Positions 1 through 8,796 of a stretch of DNA of 33,013 nucleotides are shown piece by piece (the first letter of the stretch is position 1; each line of letters starts with the position of its first letter). Both the position numbers and the translations under genes were made by a program. The stretch lies in assembly GCA_047623825.1 (NCBI GenBank), contig JBLHOS010000027.1:1-33013 (forward strand). The letters are read 5' to 3'. This DNA is from JBLHOS01 sp047623825. GTDB lineage: Bacteria > Pseudomonadota > Alphaproteobacteria > Rhodobacterales > Rhodobacteraceae. The notes below the pieces were generated by a model. That model was not told where the DNA came from and did no database searches. It saw only the letters and a program-made list of their open reading frames with translations.

Positions 1-148
1 TAGTACAAAAGGTCATTTTTATGGAAATGAATTTGACAAGATAGCATTTCTTTACAACGTATTCGCACTAATGACGTCTTAGACCAGCCAAGTTCTCAAC
101 CGACCACCCCAGATATCACCCAGAAGTATCGCCCACCGCTCAATGTAC
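1..148. other. Downstream of cysE, no gene seen
   Basis: This short stretch follows the cysE stop codon and runs to the window edge. The first 75 bases are AT-rich. I see no convincing open frame, no RNA gene and no clear intrinsic terminator for cysE. A TTGACA hexamer lies near position 33, but no -10 box sits at a proper distance. Confidence 0.4.
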
Positions 149-958
149 TTAGACTTGGCGCGCCAGCAGTTGGTCCATTGAGCCTGATGGTTGATCACAC
201 CCCGCCTCGCCGACAATCCTGGCAGGAACGCCAGCAACTGTTTTGCACGGTGGGACATTTTCCAAAACGACAGATCCCGCTGCAATACGTGAGCAGCGAC
301 CGACTTGGATATTACCCAGCACTTTTGCGCCTGCGCCGATTAGAACTCCGTCCCCGATTTTGGGATGACGGTCTTCCTCTTCCTTGCCGGTTCCGCCCAA
401 CGTCACTGAATGCAGCATCGACACGTTGTCACCCACCACCGCCGTCTCACCGACCACAATAGAATGGGCATGATCAATCATGATCCCTTTGCCGATACGC
501 GCGGCCGGGTGGATATCGATCCCGAACACTTCGCTGACGCGCATCTGCACGAAATACGCTAGGTCCTTGCGCCCTTGAAGCCAAAACCAATGGCCAACAC
601 GGTAGGCTTGGACCGCCTGAAATCCCTTGAAATACAGCAATGGCTGCAAGAACCGATGGCAGGCGGGATCACGTTCATAGACCGCCACAATATCCGCACG
701 CGCCTTTTCGCCCAATGTCGGGTCTGCGGCGTAGGCTTCGTCTGCGATTTCGCGCAAGATCTGCTCCGACATTTCTCCAGATGCCAATTTCTGGGCGATC
801 CGGTACGCCAATGCCGCCTCGAGCGACTGGTGATGCAAGATGCAGCCATGCACCAAACCGCCCAAAAGCGGCTCACTCTTTACGGCCTCTTCAGCCTCAG
901 CGCGAATATAGGTCCAGACCGGGTCAATTTCGGCCACGTGGCTACGGGTCTCTGGCAT
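149..958 (-). CDS. cysE: Serine O-acetyltransferase CysE
   Basis: This cytoplasmic enzyme transfers acetyl from acetyl-CoA to L-serine, giving O-acetylserine for cysteine synthesis. The 269-residue protein has the usual alpha-helical N-terminal SATase domain (about residues 1-135) and then a left-handed beta-helix of hexapeptide repeats. The catalytic region reads DHAHSIVVGE and is followed by SVTLGGTGK and AGVPARIVG, all typical of CysE. The frame is open nine codons further upstream, but I chose the ATG at 958 because AAGGAGG lies 5-6 bases before it. It is the last gene of the GTA-side block, 85 bases after the DUF2793 gene and on the same strand, so it may be co-transcribed with the GTA genes. 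cysE next to the GTA cluster is a recurring arrangement in Rhodobacterales. The family call is firm. Confidence 0.95.
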   Translation of the reverse strand: MPETRSHVAEIDPVWTYIRAEAEEAVKSEPLLGGLVHGCILHHQSLEAALAYRIAQKLASGEMSEQILREIADEAYAADPTLGEKARADIVAVYERDPACHRFLQPLLYFKGFQAVQAYRVGHWFWLQGRKDLAYFVQMRVSEVFGIDIHPAARIGKGIMIDHAHSIVVGETAVVGDNVSMLHSVTLGGTGKEEEDRHPKIGDGVLIGAGAKVLGNIQVGRCSRIAAGSVVLENVPPCKTVAGVPARIVGEAGCDQPSGSMDQLLARQV

Positions 959-1043
959 CTCAGCCTCCTTTGCGTCTGGTCTCACTATACCAGATAGGAC
1001 GTCAGCTCAAAACACAAAGGCCAGCGGGGATCAATCTATGACT

Positions 1044-1754
1044 TTAAATCGCATTTGGCAGCGCCAATTGCGCAAAATGCACCGCTAATCGCAACTGACC
1101 GGCGACAAAATCACCACCATTGGCACTGATCACCAATGGTTCAGCTGACCAGTAAACAAACGGTGTTGTCGGCCCAGAAACCCAGGAATTCTGTCCTAGT
1201 CCCAGCCCGTCACCAAAACGTGCATCATCACCAGTATCACCTAGCTTCCACGAAGTTGCGGTTCCGCTCACGCCTTGTAAAACGCGCCCCGTCACACCAA
1301 AAACAAGGCTTCGAGCTGGAAACACTGTGGCGGTGGTCTGGACGGCACCAGCCGCAAGACTCACATCAATCTCGATCGATTGTAGCGCCATTCCAGCACC
1401 ACCAGGCGTCAGGCTGACACCCTGATCGATCCAGTTGTTACCATCAAACCGGATCTCGAGGGCCTCATCAGCGACCCACGCTTGCCAGCCCTGCGTTGGC
1501 GTCACAAAAGTCCAACCGCCGCTAACTGCAACGGCAATATCGCCATCCTGCCCGGCCCATGTATTGACGGCGCCAGAGCCCAGCAAATAGGCATCGCCGT
1601 CCAGCATCACCACCGGCGGCGTAACAACACCACGAGCGCGAAGGCGAAGCTGCACCAGGCCGTCCAGCCGCATCAACGCTTCGTTCACAGTCACATGTTT
1701 TTGCGCTTGTGACGGGCTTAGCAATGGCAGGTTTAAATGAGTGGTATCAGTCAT
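1044..1754 (-). CDS. DUF2793 protein at the distal end of the GTA cluster
   Basis: The 236-residue protein begins THLNLPLLSPSQAQKHVTVNEAL, a signature of DUF2793 proteins, and continues with a WTFVTPTQGWQAWV segment. This domain occurs in alphaproteobacterial prophages and after GTA tail genes. Its biochemical role is not established, and a surface or receptor-binding role in the tail or spike is only an inference. The start is the ATG at 1754, which overlaps the end of orfg15 by 8 bases and has AAGGA upstream. A longer reading to 1814 would run deep into orfg15 and is unlikely. The overlap implies translational coupling to the megatron gene, so the protein is probably made together with the particle. 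Residues from about 135 on form a beta-rich region with no motif I recognise. Confidence 0.75.
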   Translation of the reverse strand: MTDTTHLNLPLLSPSQAQKHVTVNEALMRLDGLVQLRLRARGVVTPPVVMLDGDAYLLGSGAVNTWAGQDGDIAVAVSGGWTFVTPTQGWQAWVADEALEIRFDGNNWIDQGVSLTPGGAGMALQSIEIDVSLAAGAVQTTATVFPARSLVFGVTGRVLQGVSGTATSWKLGDTGDDARFGDGLGLGQNSWVSGPTTPFVYWSAEPLVISANGGDFVAGQLRLAVHFAQLALPNAI

Positions 1755-4700
1755 TGATCTCAATCCTTGTAAACGGGCCCGGCCCAAAACGCTCAGAAAT
1801 CTGAGCAACATCAATAGTATAAGGCGTATTCACACCGTCATTTGCCCGCATGGCTGCGGTATAGTTCCAGATCATTACGCTGGACGTGTCTGTCCGCCGC
1901 AATCCGGTTGTATCGCGCACCTGGATCAAATAGCTTTCGCTGTCTTCGCCCAACGGCACATCGGTGCCTTGCCAGCTGTCGCCATCAATCCGGGTGCGCC
2001 TGATCCAGCTTAGACCAAGATAGCCACCTGACCGCGTGGCCCGCAAATGACTGGGCGCATAGGGTCGCAACCCGATACCATCAAACGCCAGATGCCGGTA
2101 CGTGTAGGACGCATCGTCATAGCCCCGCCCTGCAGGTCCGACCCGGTAATGCCGCGCCAAACCGCGCGCGGAACTGGCCAGATCGATCTGTTGCGGCAAC
2201 CCATTCAGCAGTACAAACAGGCTACCAACAGGCCAGTCTTCCGGCATTACAGCCTCGGTTCCGACTTGGCCACGCAGCCGCATGGAGATGTCCCACTGAT
2301 CAGGCGCAACCAGATTGGCGTCTGCAAATTGCACGACCTCCCAATTCGCACCATCGCCGTTACCAACTGCGGCTATATTCGCCCCGTTCAGCACATCTTC
2401 CAGACTGGCAGAGGACAGATTACCGTTGGCCAATCGCACCCGCATAGCCACGCCCCGATCCCAAACCCCCGGACGTGCGGCAAACAACGGGCTTTCCAAC
2501 TCGCCCACGATGGAGGCTGCTTCAACTAGCTTATTGAGTGTATAATTACTGTCAGAAGACGATCCATAAAGTGCCACACTGCCCGGCCAAGGCGTCGCTG
2601 CAACCGCGATATACGGCGCATGGGCCAGTTCCTCGCCGCTTAGTAACGGCAGATCCAAAAAGATCGGCGTAACGGGAACGGGCGGCACAAACAGCTCTTG
2701 GGTCACAACCTCCTCAACCGCATCACTTGGTTCATAGATCTGATCTTCAACGCGCACGGCCTCAACCTTGCGCACATCTGCTTCCTCTAACCGGTCGATG
2801 CGCCAATGTGTGCCATCTGCAAATGTCACGATTGAGCCTGCGCCCAGATCACGGCGCGACGGCGGTAGCGCAAATTTGACGCTGTCGCGCGCAACTCTCG
2901 CCTCGGCCAGCCACCGCTCAACGATCCCGCGCCCTTCAAACCGAGTTAGGGACAAGGCCAATTCGCTCTGGCTCAACTCGGTCGAGCTTACATCGGGAAA
3001 GGTTGCTTCAGAGACTCGCGTTTCAAACGCACCATCCGCCTCGACATAGGTCAGTCTAACCCGCCCGGCAGACTCCGCCTCAGGTTGGCGCGAAAGGATC
3101 GGGCTGACATTGTCATCCTCATCCACCGCCATCAGATCAGTTTCGATTAAACTGCCGTTTGCCGCATTTCGCGACCGAAAGATCAGCTTGCCGCCCTGCT
3201 CGACCACTTCAAACCCATAAGCAAGCATCAAGGGCTGCATCCGCGCACGCCCAGTTTCAACATCGCTGCTGACATATCCGCGCACAAATCCGAACAGTTC
3301 GGAAACGTCATAGTCAATTACGCCCGAGGCCTCGCAGATCTCTGCCACCACGCTGCTTAAGGGTTGTGCGCCCATCCTGCCCGTCAACCAATGCCCTCGG
3401 CCATGGTTTTCGCCGTCACTCCAAAGATCTTGATTGTTGGGAAAGGCCGGCCAAGGCCGCGCGTCCCAGGCCCAAACATGCGCACGCGTCATATCGATCA
3501 TCGGCGCGCTGTACAGCTTCGACGTCGGATTGCGCGCCGGATCGGTCCAGTAGCCAATCAAAGCTCGCAAATATTGCGTTTGGATCAGATCGTCACGCTG
3601 ACCCGTTGAATAGTATGGCACACCGGATTCTACCGATTTAACGTCCAAAAACCGGTTCGGCTGATTGGTACCCTTGTCAATTGCCGCGCAACCGATCTCG
3701 GTAAACCAAATCGGTTTCGATTGTGGGTTCCAAGTTGTGGGCAGGCCGGCGCGCAGCCCATCAATCCGGTCATGGTGCGTGTTTTGCCACCAATTGCGGA
3801 TGTCCTTGTAGCGGTAGACCCAAGGCTCATCATAGGCGCCATCCTCAATCGGTAGGCGAATTTGTGCATCGCGGGCCTCAGTGGAACCATAGTACCAGTC
3901 ATAGCCTTCGCCGCCCTCAATATTGGCCTGCAAATATCCCAGATCATGGATCGCGGGCCACGCCGCATCCGCATGATCACGCCCATCGCGCCAATCCGAC
4001 AGCGGGGCGTAATTATCGATCCCAATGGCGTCAATATTCGCATCCGACCACAAAGGATCGAGATGAAAATACACGTCCCCTGTTCCGTCTTGCGGGTGAT
4101 AGCCAAAGTACTCAGTCCAGTCGGCGGCATAAGTCAGCTTGGTGTCGGGCAAGATAGCCCGCACTTCAGCCGCCAGATCTTTTAGTGCAGCGACCGCCGG
4201 AAACCCGACGTCATCGCGCAATTGCGTTAGCCCCCGCATTTCTGAGCCGATGCAAAACGCGTCCACCCCGCCTGCCGCCGCGCACAACGCCGCGCAATGC
4301 AAAATAAACCGCCGATAGCGCCATTCTTGCGGGCCCGAATAGGTGACACTACCGCTAGAGATTGAAAAATCGCTGGCAGAAGCGCTACCAAAGAACGCCG
4401 TGATTTCCGCGTTGGCGGCCGCCGTCCCATCAGATGAGCCCAAGATGCCCGGGGCCTTCGCACCAGTCATCCGCCCGCGCCACGGCAATGTCGGTTGCTC
4501 GACGCTGTCAGACCACGGATCGGGTTTTGAATTGCCCGCTAGGATCTCCATCAATAAAAATGGGTAAAACATGACCCTCTGGCCACCCAACTGGATCGCC
4601 TCAATTGCCTCCAACACGGACTTGTCTGCCGGTGTGCCGCCATAGATCGACCGATCCTCGACCTTGCCAATCTCGACCGCTTGGCCGCGTGTCAGCCCAC

Positions 4701-5649
4701 TAACGGTCCACGGCATTTCGACACCGTCATCGATCCGTTGCTCAACTTTGGGTTGAACGATGCACGATCCCGCGCGCAGATCATCACCAAACCAACTCAC
4801 CACCAGCGAGACAGAGCTACAATTAGGCAACTCCCCACGCATATCCTCCAATGAGGTTTCCAGATCACTTCGCCCAGACGGTGAGTTGACGTTGGCACTT
4901 GCAGCCTCACCCAATCGACGCCGGTAGGTGACGGGTGTTGTGGCCAGTGTGTATTCACCTGTGCCGGGCATCAGGGCTACGGCCTGAATTGCCTGCGACG
5001 GGGCCGGAACAACGTCCAGCGCCTTTGGTTGTGCCGGTCGCACTACCTCAAAACTGAACTGAGGCACCCGATTACCAAACTGGCTCAAGTCCATATCCTC
5101 AATCACCACATAGGCGATCCCACGATAGGCAGGCACCTCACCAGTGCCTTCAACAGCCTCCATTTTTGGGTCCGGCATCTGGTCAGCCGCACCGGTATAG
5201 ACCCGCATCACAAACTCATCGCGGGCGATCTGCACTCCATCGACCCAAACTCGGCCGACGCGCGAAATTTCGCCCTCACACAAGGCAACCGCCAGGCTGA
5301 CCGAATAGCTGTAACTGGTGACGGTTGGGCTGGAGGGTGCACCCTTGCCACCCCCCGATTGGTTGACATGCTCCTCAAACCGAGAGGCCCAGATCACTTG
5401 CCCGCCGATCCGCATACGGCCAAACAACCCTGCGATCGGAGAACCTTCGCTAGCCCCCGACAGCCGAAATCGATCAACTTTGCCCTGCTGAACCGCATCC
5501 GATCCCTGACCCAACAGACTTTGATCGATCATTCGACCAAATGTAGCACCTACTGCGCGCCCGATCACAGCCCCAGTTAGGCCCAGAACCGTTCCGCTTG
5601 TCATACCGCCAATGGCGGCACCTGCGGCTGATAGAAGGAGTGTGGCCAT
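1747..5649 (-). CDS. GTA megatron / host-specificity tail protein (orfg15)
   Basis: This is the largest GTA protein (1300 residues), a tip component of the tail. The N-terminus is hydrophobic and Gly/Ala-rich (SAAGAAIGGMTSG), as in phage tail-tip proteins. The middle (roughly residues 440-760) matches the GTA TIM-barrel-like domain. Two acidic motifs there, GSEMRGL and WFTEIGC, resemble the catalytic pair of glycoside hydrolases. Next comes the phage tail component region, with SELFGFVRGYVSS and FRSRNAANGSL. The C-terminal 400 residues are beta-rich and end in a fibronectin-like segment (YLIQVRDTTGLRRT). The start lies 3 bases after the orfg14 stop. By analogy with RcGTA it helps penetrate the cell surface during DNA delivery. 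It is uninterrupted, which argues for a maintained GTA. Confidence 0.93.
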   Translation of the reverse strand: MATLLLSAAGAAIGGMTSGTVLGLTGAVIGRAVGATFGRMIDQSLLGQGSDAVQQGKVDRFRLSGASEGSPIAGLFGRMRIGGQVIWASRFEEHVNQSGGGKGAPSSPTVTSYSYSVSLAVALCEGEISRVGRVWVDGVQIARDEFVMRVYTGAADQMPDPKMEAVEGTGEVPAYRGIAYVVIEDMDLSQFGNRVPQFSFEVVRPAQPKALDVVPAPSQAIQAVALMPGTGEYTLATTPVTYRRRLGEAASANVNSPSGRSDLETSLEDMRGELPNCSSVSLVVSWFGDDLRAGSCIVQPKVEQRIDDGVEMPWTVSGLTRGQAVEIGKVEDRSIYGGTPADKSVLEAIEAIQLGGQRVMFYPFLLMEILAGNSKPDPWSDSVEQPTLPWRGRMTGAKAPGILGSSDGTAAANAEITAFFGSASASDFSISSGSVTYSGPQEWRYRRFILHCAALCAAAGGVDAFCIGSEMRGLTQLRDDVGFPAVAALKDLAAEVRAILPDTKLTYAADWTEYFGYHPQDGTGDVYFHLDPLWSDANIDAIGIDNYAPLSDWRDGRDHADAAWPAIHDLGYLQANIEGGEGYDWYYGSTEARDAQIRLPIEDGAYDEPWVYRYKDIRNWWQNTHHDRIDGLRAGLPTTWNPQSKPIWFTEIGCAAIDKGTNQPNRFLDVKSVESGVPYYSTGQRDDLIQTQYLRALIGYWTDPARNPTSKLYSAPMIDMTRAHVWAWDARPWPAFPNNQDLWSDGENHGRGHWLTGRMGAQPLSSVVAEICEASGVIDYDVSELFGFVRGYVSSDVETGRARMQPLMLAYGFEVVEQGGKLIFRSRNAANGSLIETDLMAVDEDDNVSPILSRQPEAESAGRVRLTYVEADGAFETRVSEATFPDVSSTELSQSELALSLTRFEGRGIVERWLAEARVARDSVKFALPPSRRDLGAGSIVTFADGTHWRIDRLEEADVRKVEAVRVEDQIYEPSDAVEEVVTQELFVPPVPVTPIFLDLPLLSGEELAHAPYIAVAATPWPGSVALYGSSSDSNYTLNKLVEAASIVGELESPLFAARPGVWDRGVAMRVRLANGNLSSASLEDVLNGANIAAVGNGDGANWEVVQFADANLVAPDQWDISMRLRGQVGTEAVMPEDWPVGSLFVLLNGLPQQIDLASSARGLARHYRVGPAGRGYDDASYTYRHLAFDGIGLRPYAPSHLRATRSGGYLGLSWIRRTRIDGDSWQGTDVPLGEDSESYLIQVRDTTGLRRTDTSSVMIWNYTAAMRANDGVNTPYTIDVAQISERFGPGPFTRIEIND

Positions 5650-5652
5650 CGC

Positions 5653-6084
5653 TCAGATCCTTTCCGGAAAGGCAAATCGCGCAACGACGCGACGCGCCCA
5701 TGGCGCGGTTAATGCGCTTTCGATCACCCCATGCCCGCTATAGGCATGAATAAAACTCGCCTCAGCACCGGTACGGCCCTGAATGCCCAGATGTTTAGCA
5801 ACAGCCCCCGCGCGCATTCGAAACAGCAACACGTCACCTGCTGCCGCTTGGTCGGGCGTCTTTGGGACCAAGTGGCGCAAGGCTGCCTGCCATAACCGCT
5901 CATCACCCTGCGGCTCGGACCAGTCTTGCGAATAGGCAGGAACTACCTCGGGCTCTGCGCCAAAACGCTCTCGCCAGACACCGCGCAGCAGGCCCAAACA
6001 ATCGCATCCCGCCCCCTTACACGACGCCTGATGAACGTAGGGTGTCGCGATCCATCCACGAGCCAATGTGACGAGCGCGCTCAT
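5653..6084 (-). CDS. GTA NlpC/P60 cell-wall peptidase (orfg14)
   Basis: This 143-residue NlpC/P60-type peptidase is thought to open peptidoglycan at the tail tip during DNA entry. The catalytic cysteine is probably Cys29 in GCDCLGL. A GDVLLF motif (83-88) follows, and the likely catalytic histidine is His98 in AKHLGI; His113 in SFIHAYSGHGV is a further polar candidate. The length is typical for a stand-alone GTA peptidase. It starts with an ATG overlapping the orfg13 stop by 4 bases and ends 3 bases before orfg15, so translation is tightly coupled. The family is well known from RcGTA orfg14. Cys22 and Cys27 lie close to the active Cys and are not part of the usual triad. Confidence 0.93.
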   Translation of the reverse strand: MSALVTLARGWIATPYVHQASCKGAGCDCLGLLRGVWRERFGAEPEVVPAYSQDWSEPQGDERLWQAALRHLVPKTPDQAAAGDVLLFRMRAGAVAKHLGIQGRTGAEASFIHAYSGHGVIESALTAPWARRVVARFAFPERI

Positions 6085-6962
6085 CGCAGGCTACCGCCAT
6101 CTTTGACTGGCGATCTTGCAGGATAGCTGACCATCCAATCATCCCCGGGAACATCTGGAAAGCCTTGATAGTTATGAATATTATTGAATTTTAACTTGCA
6201 GGTCTGCAACCGACGGTCGCACCCGGCCTCTAGGCGTATCATGTCGCCCGGCGCGATCGGCAGACGAAGCTGCTCCCACAATTCAACTGATCGTACATTG
6301 TCATTATAGCGGTCATTTTTGATCACGCCGATCAGACCTGATGCCGCCCCACTCAGAACCGTAAATCGGCCCTTTTCAAACCAGCGCGGCTCATAGCTAT
6401 TGAAACCCTCAAATTCTAAAACCCGATTGTCTGTCACAATTTCAACCGTGCGCTCCACGCGGTATCCAGTGGCCGAAAGATCAACACCGCAGGACGTATC
6501 ACCCAAGACTGCGGGGCATGGGCTTTGATAAATCCGGCCCTGTTGACGGTTCATCGCCTCAGCCAATCCACGCAGTTCAACCTTAAAGGCCCCGCCCTGA
6601 CGCTCAAACTCCCCCAAGGTGCCGCGAAACTGCAAAACCCGGTCCTGTGGATCTTGCCAATTGACCAACCATCCCTCAACCACAGCCCCATCATAACGCC
6701 CGGCTATGATGTCTTGTTCGGTCACCGCGACATCACTCAACGCGCCCATAGCTTCGGAATTGTCGACGGATAGGCCCGTTGTCTGGCTTAGAGCATAGGC
6801 CGTCAATCCAGACTCAGCCTTGAATTCAGTCCCGTCAAATAACAGCGGTTGGTCATGGTCAGTAAAACCGTAGTGCGGCCCATCACGACGTGTAACACGC
6901 CAGCACCGGGCAACCGATGTCACGCCGGTTTTAAGATGCGCGTCCAGCGCTGCCACACTCAT
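6081..6962 (-). CDS. GTA tail hub protein, DUF2163 family (orfg13)
   Basis: This 293-residue baseplate hub protein belongs to the DUF2163 / phage_BR0599 type (RcGTA gp13). The N-terminus (TSVARCWRVTRRDG, then FTDHDQPL) and the C-terminus (CKLKFNNIHNYQGFPDVPG) are characteristic. Four cysteines, Cys149, Cys158, Cys248 and Cys255, form two pairs (C-x8-C and C-x6-C). This fits the iron-sulfur cluster known from related tail hubs such as lambda gpL and reported for RcGTA. The cluster itself is inferred. The gene overlaps orfg12 upstream and orfg14 downstream by 4 bases each. The Asn-Asn-Ile-His-Asn segment before the end is nearly invariant in this family. Confidence 0.92.
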   Translation of the reverse strand: MSVAALDAHLKTGVTSVARCWRVTRRDGPHYGFTDHDQPLLFDGTEFKAESGLTAYALSQTTGLSVDNSEAMGALSDVAVTEQDIIAGRYDGAVVEGWLVNWQDPQDRVLQFRGTLGEFERQGGAFKVELRGLAEAMNRQQGRIYQSPCPAVLGDTSCGVDLSATGYRVERTVEIVTDNRVLEFEGFNSYEPRWFEKGRFTVLSGAASGLIGVIKNDRYNDNVRSVELWEQLRLPIAPGDMIRLEAGCDRRLQTCKLKFNNIHNYQGFPDVPGDDWMVSYPARSPVKDGGSLR

Positions 6963-7591
6963 ACCCGCACCTCAACAACTGGTACTGACGGCATTTCACC
7001 AGCTTGAAAGCTAGCCACACTGGTTTGGATCCCAGCGGCGTCAAATCGGACGGGCACATCAAATTCATACCCGGCGGTGATCTCTGTTCCCAGCTCTGGC
7101 GCATCCAAAAAGGTGACTAGGCCGGCTGTTGCGTCAACGGTGTAGTGCACAGTATCCACCAGCTCATCGCCAGCAACGCCAACCCGAACCGTGCCCTTCA
7201 CCGGCTTTTTGACTGGCCGGCAGTAGCTCTGTTCACCTGATCGATAGGTCTTGCACAGCGAATAAACCCGTTGCATCCCGTCGCCCATGCCAATCACCTG
7301 ATCGCGAAACACGATCTCAGCGCTTGGAACGCAGCTTTTGAAGTCTGACCAGTCTTTCCAGCGAAATCCGAACATCTGTCCCTGACGCGCCTCAAAGAAC
7401 GCGATCAGCGTATCGATATCGTCCAGAGACCTTATCCCAACGCCTGCATCATATCGCCGCTTGGAGTGCGCCCAAGGGGTGTTGCGCTCTTCAAATCCGT
7501 TTGCCAGCGTCACCACTTCGGTCCGCCGTTCCGGTCCGCCGATCGAGCCAAAGCTCAGATTGGCGGGAAATCGTATGTCGTGAAATGCCAT
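6959..7591 (-). CDS. GTA distal tail protein, DUF2460 family (orfg12)
   Basis: The 210-residue protein has DUF2460 hallmarks: FHDIRFPANLSFGSIGGPERRTEV at its start (positions 2-25), HSKRRYDAGVGIRS, and FFEARQGQMFGFRWKDWSDF. In RcGTA this gene encodes the distal tail ring joining the tail tube to the hub. The C-terminus (VPVRFDAAGIQTSVASF, ending VPVVEVRV) is also typical. The start at 7591 has GGAGA a few bases upstream and follows orfg11 by 16 bases. The gene overlaps orfg13 by 4 bases (ATGA). Nothing is missing compared with the family. Confidence 0.93.
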   Translation of the reverse strand: MAFHDIRFPANLSFGSIGGPERRTEVVTLANGFEERNTPWAHSKRRYDAGVGIRSLDDIDTLIAFFEARQGQMFGFRWKDWSDFKSCVPSAEIVFRDQVIGMGDGMQRVYSLCKTYRSGEQSYCRPVKKPVKGTVRVGVAGDELVDTVHYTVDATAGLVTFLDAPELGTEITAGYEFDVPVRFDAAGIQTSVASFQAGEMPSVPVVEVRV

Positions 7592-7607
7592 GAGGCTCTC
7601 CGAAATG

Positions 7608-8270
7608 TCAGCGGTTGCGATTGCCGCGCGCGATGGCCCGGTTTACCTGAGCCGCGATTTGCGCCTGGCTACGTTGGAATCCTTGGGCGTCAGGGGTTGA
7701 GATGTTCATGTTTACGGTCACGCGTTGCCCGCCCTGCGCGCTGACACCCAATCGACCGTCCGCTCCGCGTGTCAGGGGCATAATCGCCTCTGGCCCCGCT
7801 TCGCCCATAAGGCCGGTCCCGCCTCGCATCGGAAAGGTTGTAGGACCTTTGACTACGCCACCTTGCGCAAAGGCCGTGACACGGCCCCCACTAAAGGCAC
7901 CACCTTTTTCGAATCCTAAAAGGCCAGACAGAAGGCTGTTCACGCTACCGCCTAACGCATCACCAACAGCCGATTGAACCGGCTGCATTGCCGCATTGTA
8001 GGTGGCATCGACCATAGATTGGGCGACTTCCCGCAATGCATCCGACAGGCGCAATCCATCGAAGACCAGCCCGTCAAACGCGCCACGCAACCCGCCGCCA
8101 ATTGACCGGCTCAGGTTCGCCACCTCTCGATCAGTGTAGAGCATGCTATCTTGCATCGCTCGCAACTCCTGATCAAACGCAGCGGTCATCGTGCTGGCAG
8201 AACCCAGAGTTTCCTCCAGCCGTTCCAACTGGTCCTCCAGGGCATCAAACTCATCATCAGGATCGGCCAT
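7608..8270 (-). CDS. GTA short tail tape measure protein (orfg11)
   Basis: The 220-residue protein starts with an acidic helical segment (DDEFDALEDQLERLEETL) and has a Gly/Ala-rich middle (FEKGGAFSGGRVTAFAQGG, then GPTTFPMRGGTGLMGEAGPEA). These match the GTA tape-measure family. It is much shorter than siphophage tape measures, in line with the short GTA tail. It likely forms the trimer inside the tail channel that helps open the membrane. The start at 8270 has GGAGGA 5 bases upstream and lies one base after the orfg10.1 stop. The GGxxxGEAGPEA motif near residue 155 is shared with phage tape-measure C-termini. Confidence 0.92.
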   Translation of the reverse strand: MADPDDEFDALEDQLERLEETLGSASTMTAAFDQELRAMQDSMLYTDREVANLSRSIGGGLRGAFDGLVFDGLRLSDALREVAQSMVDATYNAAMQPVQSAVGDALGGSVNSLLSGLLGFEKGGAFSGGRVTAFAQGGVVKGPTTFPMRGGTGLMGEAGPEAIMPLTRGADGRLGVSAQGGQRVTVNMNISTPDAQGFQRSQAQIAAQVNRAIARGNRNR

Positions 8271-8271
8271 A

Positions 8272-8481
8272 TCAGTCCTCCGGGGTCATCTGTGTGTCAG
8301 GGAACTGGGCGGCCAAGGCTTCCAGCCCTGCCCGTCCCATTGGCGCATCTGCGCGGCCATCGCCGATCATCAGCAAAATTTCGGCTGGGGTTAGTTCCCA
8401 AAACTGCGCGGGTCGCAGTCCCAGACCCAAGATCCCAGTCCGCATCAGGCTCGGCCAGTCAAACCGGTCAGGCCCAGTCAT
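8272..8481 (-). CDS. GTA tail assembly protein, orfg10.1 type (TIGR02216-like)
   Basis: This small protein of 69 residues has the core motif LGLRPAQFWELTPAEI, typical of the short phage proteins encoded between the tail chaperone and the tape measure. It begins with an ATG overlapping the orfg10 stop by 4 bases and has no separate Shine-Dalgarno, which suggests re-initiation. In siphophages the two genes at this place often form a chaperone pair for tape measure assembly. Here that role is an inference from position. No frameshift site linking it to orfg10 was obvious, and the 4-base overlap alone can explain coupling. Confidence 0.88.
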   Translation of the reverse strand: MTGPDRFDWPSLMRTGILGLGLRPAQFWELTPAEILLMIGDGRADAPMGRAGLEALAAQFPDTQMTPED

Positions 8482-8792
8482 GATGGCGGCCGAAATGCCA
8501 GCGCCAACAACCGGGCCGCAACACGCGCAGCTTCTAGCGGACCGCCCTCAATCTCAGACGCTGCCAAATCTGCGATTGTCCCAAACCAGCCGCCTGCCCG
8601 CAAACCAGCGCACAGTAATGCCAAAACATCGCGGCTGCGAAAGCCACCGGTGTCAAATCGGGCCACCAAAGCGCTCAGGCTGTCCTCGGCCATTTCGGCC
8701 TCAAGTGAGGCCAGCGCGCCAAGGGTCAATTTGCACACCTGGCGCTGCCCGTTCACCATGATCGTTACCTCGCCGGTCCAGGGGTTCTCCAT
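8478..8792 (-). CDS. GTA tail assembly chaperone-like protein (orfg10)
   Basis: This 104-residue protein belongs to the GTA gp10 family. It begins MENPWTGEVTIMVNGQ, then RQVCKLTLGALASLEAEM, and has FRSRDVLALLCAGLRAGGW in the middle. Its place between the major tail protein and the tape measure is where tail assembly chaperones lie in siphophages, so a role in tail assembly is inferred. The start codon comes 4 bases after the orfg9 stop and has no clear Shine-Dalgarno. Translation probably depends on ribosomes finishing orfg9. The end overlaps orfg10.1 by 4 bases. Confidence 0.88.
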   Translation of the reverse strand: MENPWTGEVTIMVNGQRQVCKLTLGALASLEAEMAEDSLSALVARFDTGGFRSRDVLALLCAGLRAGGWFGTIADLAASEIEGGPLEAARVAARLLALAFRPPS

Positions 8793-8796
8793 ACGA

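Noticed and set aside
1..75. Promoter on the plus strand with TTGACA near 33
   Set aside because: The nearest -10-like box is only 14 bases away, and no gene starts downstream on the plus strand.
1755..1814. Longer start for the DUF2793 gene
   Set aside because: It would overlap orfg15 by 68 bases, and the ribosome binding site supports the ATG at 1754.
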